Positions 12,828 to 14,913 of a DNA stretch of 14,913 nt are shown here, one piece after another; within the stretch, counting starts at the first letter, position 1; each line of letters opens with the position of its first letter. This stretch comes from Gallionella sp. (GTDB taxonomy: Bacteria; Pseudomonadota; Gammaproteobacteria; Burkholderiales; Gallionellaceae). Position numbers and translations under genes: made by a program. The notes under the pieces were generated by a model, which worked only from the letters and a program-made list of their open reading frames with translations, made no database searches and was not told the origin of the DNA. The DNA lies in the NCBI GenBank assembly GCA_030690245.1, contig JAUYGW010000065.1, positions 1 through 14,913 of the forward strand, given 5' to 3'.

Positions 12828-14435
12828 TCAATAGGTAATCACCAGTTGCGGTCGGTATACGCTGAACTCGCGGCTGTTGAATATGACTTCCGATGAAGTG
12901 TCGATCATCACCCCTGCGCCGTAGTTCAGGTCGGGGTTGGCGACCCATTGCTGCGCGAGGGGGGTTATGTTCCACTCCACCCAGCCCGAGGTAAACGAAC
13001 TGCTGAGCGCGCTCGTCGAGATCGGGTCGCCCGCGCTGAAGCCCCAGTAGATGCCGAAGCCGGCGCTCCAGGCGTTACTGCCGTCGCGCGTTTTCCAGGT
13101 CGCACCGTCGGCGGAGCCGCTTCCATTCTTGGTGCCTTCCACCCAAGGGTTGTACGCCTTGTTCACCGTAAGGATCGAATTGGCCTTGGGGCTGAACGAC
13201 CCGGTGTACAAACTCAACGTCGCGCTTGTGAGCACGGTGCCCACCGGGATGCTGCTCAGGTCGAACTTCACCAGCCCGCGCCCCCTCTTCGCTGCATTGG
13301 TGACAATGAACGATGTCGAGCCGCCGTAGTTGGCGCCACCGCTTCCCGTTTCATCGATCCAGGTATCGTTAATCGCCAGGAGAGTCACGGGCGAAACGGG
13401 CGGAGGCGGCGGAGGCGGCGGAGGCGGCGGAGGCGGCGGAGGCGGCGGAGGCGGAGGCGGAAGCGCGCCGCCGCACGGTCCCAAGTAGGTCACGTCGAGC
13501 TTGGGCCGGTTGACTGCCGTCGCGTTGTCGCTGCTCGCGAAGCCGGTCGAAAAATTAGCACCGGCGCCGTCCAGCAGCATGCCATTGTTGGGGGAAGCGC
13601 CGGATACCCAGTCCCCGACCAGGCCGGTGACGTCCCAGGTCTTCAAGCCGATAATCTCGTTGGCCGGCGTAGTGGCCGCGACGGCGGGGTCGAACTGCCC
13701 CCCCGGGGTCGTCCATGCGGTGACGCCGTCGTATTTGTTCCAGGTCGCGCCGTCGCCGGATTTGCTCCCCCACCCGGTGCCTTCTACCCAGGTTCGCGTG
13801 ACGCGGTGCACGTTGTAGGCCGAGCCGACAGTACCCACAAAGCCGGTGCGATCCTGGTAAAGCGACAGCGTCGCGACGGTGATCGCGCTTCCGGCAGGTA
13901 TCGCCGACAGGTCAAACCTGAGCAGCGGCCGTTTAACGGATCCACTGAGGTAAAGCGTAGGGTTGGTGCCCTCGTTGTTGTCAGACTTGGGGTTGCTCGA
14001 ACCGTCGAGCCAGGCGTCGATTCCGACGGCGGCGCCCGGCTGCAGCGGCAGCGTTTGGGACGTGCTCCCACCAACAACGGCCACGTTCGAACGGGTCAGC
14101 GTAACGCTCGCGCCCCCGGCCGTGGTGGCGGTCGCGGTCAGCGTGACCGGCGTGCCGCTCGCCGGATTGACCGTCGCGGTGTAGCTGTCCGCGCCGAATG
14201 GGGTCGTGCCAAGGCCGGTGTAGCCGCCGCACTTGCCCTGCGTGATGGCATTGACCGCCTGCAGGCCGGCCTCGGCGACATAACGCGCGCGGTCGGCACC
14301 GCTCTGGCTGACGGCCATCCCTGCATTCATGCCGTTGTCGCGGTTAAGCAGAAAGGCAATGGCCGCGATCAGGCTCATCGCGAGAATCACCGGCAGCAGC
14401 GTAAAGCCCGCCATGTTGGCGCGTGGCGACCTCAT
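12828..14435 (-). CDS. GspK/PilX-like prepilin with two DNRLRE-type domains and a 21-proline linker
   Basis: The 535-residue product begins MRSPRANMAGFTLLPVILAM. A prepilin peptidase site (Gly10/Phe11) precedes a hydrophobic helix (about 11-30), so it is a membrane prepilin. Position 5 of the mature form is Pro instead of Glu, as in tip pseudopilins such as GspK that also lack Glu5. A first beta domain (about 138-318) has RPLLRFDLSAIP, TRTWVEGTG, GDGATW and WDVTGLVGDWVSG. Twenty-one consecutive prolines (326-346) lead to a second related domain (about 350-535) with GLVKFDLSSIP, YNPWVEGTK, ADGATW and VEWNITPLAQQWV. These match DNRLRE/CBM96-like modules, probably extracellular binding or tip domains. 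The ATG at 14435 overlaps the upstream stop as ATGA, which rules out the longer frame to 14648. Confidence 0.85.
   Translation of the reverse strand: MRSPRANMAGFTLLPVILAMSLIAAIAFLLNRDNGMNAGMAVSQSGADRARYVAEAGLQAVNAITQGKCGGYTGLGTTPFGADSYTATVNPASGTPVTLTATATTAGGASVTLTRSNVAVVGGSTSQTLPLQPGAAVGIDAWLDGSSNPKSDNNEGTNPTLYLSGSVKRPLLRFDLSAIPAGSAITVATLSLYQDRTGFVGTVGSAYNVHRVTRTWVEGTGWGSKSGDGATWNKYDGVTAWTTPGGQFDPAVAATTPANEIIGLKTWDVTGLVGDWVSGASPNNGMLLDGAGANFSTGFASSDNATAVNRPKLDVTYLGPCGGALPPPPPPPPPPPPPPPPPPPPPVSPVTLLAINDTWIDETGSGGANYGGSTSFIVTNAAKRGRGLVKFDLSSIPVGTVLTSATLSLYTGSFSPKANSILTVNKAYNPWVEGTKNGSGSADGATWKTRDGSNAWSAGFGIYWGFSAGDPISTSALSSSFTSGWVEWNITPLAQQWVANPDLNYGAGVMIDTSSEVIFNSREFSVYRPQLVITY
13399..13452 (-). 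repeat. 9 bp tandem repeat encoding the polyproline linker
   Basis: Six perfect head-to-tail copies of GGCGGAGGC (13399-13452), plus a partial unit, encode Pro codons CCG/CCT on the minus strand. Each unit adds exactly three prolines, so slippage would change linker length without breaking the frame. Confidence 0.92.
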
Positions 14436-14913
14436 TGCGTGCCCCCGCCCAGCCGCACGCTGGAAGAAAGGGTGACGGTGTTGACGGCATCGGCCAGCGT
14501 CAGACTGAGCACGGCGGCAGGCCGCACCGCGCTCGCGGGCAGCGTGGCGGCAAAGTCGGTGACGTTGCGGGCAAGCACCGTCGTGCCGATGTTGCAGGCG
14601 ACGTCGTCCTTCGTGGTCTCGATCAGCTGGTTGGCGGCATTGCGACAATACATCACGCAGGCCGCACCGAGGCAGCCTGTGGGCGCGAACCAGTCGCCGC
14701 TGGTACCGGCGGCGGGCGGGGTCAATGTCTTCGGCACGGTCGCGCGCGCCCTGGCCGTGATGCGTTCCAGCGCGAAGCGGCCCTGGTAGGCCAGTTCGTT
14801 GCTGCCGCGCCCGGCAGTCTGCGCGTCCAGCCCGAGCTTGACCAGCCCGTTGAGGCCCGCCAGCATAATCGCGCCGATGGCCGTCGCCATCAGCAACTCG
14901 ATCAGAGTCAGGC
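14432..14913 (-). CDS. PilW-like type IV prepilin, 5' end outside the window
   Basis: The frame is open to the window edge. Upstream of a TTG at 14896 it reads LTLIEL, so the visible N-terminus is LTLIELLMATAIGAIMLAGL, the hydrophobic helix of a class III prepilin signal with Glu5 present. The true start and the peptidase Gly lie beyond 14913. About 160 residues are visible. The remainder is a typical minor-pilin body with GRFALERITARAR and Cys residues (GCLGAACVMYC, then VACNIG) that could form disulfides. It ends in a four-base ATGA overlap with the DNRLRE prepilin, so the two are translationally coupled and probably assemble together. PilW or MshO are the closest family plans. Confidence 0.82.
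   Translation of the reverse strand, partial: LTLIELLMATAIGAIMLAGLNGLVKLGLDAQTAGRGSNELAYQGRFALERITARARATVPKTLTPPAAGTSGDWFAPTGCLGAACVMYCRNAANQLIETTKDDVACNIGTTVLARNVTDFAATLPASAVRPAAVLSLTLADAVNTVTLSSSVRLGGGTQ

Noticed and set aside
12948..14789. 613-codon open frame on the plus strand opposite the pilin genes
   Set aside because: It is an Arg/Gly/Ala-rich antisense shadow of high-G+C coding sequence, with a run of Arg opposite the Pro run. It has no recognisable domain, whereas the minus strand shows clear pilin and DNRLRE-like motifs.
1..14913. CRISPR array or defence system
   Set aside because: No regularly spaced direct repeats with unique spacers and no nuclease, toxin or restriction genes were seen. 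The tandem repeats present are coding (polyproline, PAAQPK) or palindromic intergenic units.

Overview
The window looks like a piece of a betaproteobacterial chromosome, most plausibly the Nitrosomonadales/Gallionellaceae side. This is inferred from the moderately high G+C, the gene set dnaX-ybaB-recR with ffs just upstream, a PilM/N/O/P/secretin array, and the short CACGGAT, CACGAAG and GTGCGAAT intergenic repeats. No 16S rRNA or other species marker is present. Apart from an insertion sequence at the left edge, every protein gene and the one RNA gene lie on the minus strand, so transcription runs from high to low coordinates.

Right part (14913 to 8422, in transcription order): a pilus assembly array. 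It starts with a PilW-like prepilin whose 5' end is outside the window. Next comes a large GspK/PilX-like prepilin with two DNRLRE-type beta domains joined by a run of 21 prolines. Then follow PilM, PilN, PilO-like, PilP-like and a compact PilQ/MshL/GspD-type secretin. Most neighbours overlap by ATGA or lie a few bases apart. The two larger gaps hold dispersed palindromic repeats. A hairpin after the secretin probably ends the unit. The layout resembles pilMNOPQ and the MSHA mshI-J-K-L order. No ATPase or platform protein is visible here.

Middle part (8230 to 3825): the 4.5S signal recognition particle RNA (ffs), then a PagL-type lipid A deacylase, dnaX, ybaB, recR and rluB. This is the familiar ffs-dnaX-ybaB-recR neighbourhood with an outer-membrane enzyme placed between ffs and dnaX. 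A second copy of a ~130 bp palindromic repeat sits between dnaX and ybaB.

Left part (3738 to 1192): a membrane-anchored class III nucleotide cyclase homologue and a tail-anchored Ser/Thr protein kinase, probably cotranscribed. The cyclase gene has an in-frame TAA, after which the same frame stays open for 127 codons and encodes a PEGA-like periplasmic domain. It therefore looks like a gene split by one nonsense codon. Downstream are about 260 bp of noncoding or remnant sequence and a complete ~927 bp IS5-family element with two overlapping transposase frames.

The most interesting points are the proline-bridged two-domain pilin lacking Glu5, the nonsense-split cyclase, and the homologous palindromic repeats inside both gene arrays. 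I do not see a clearly new defence or mobile system.
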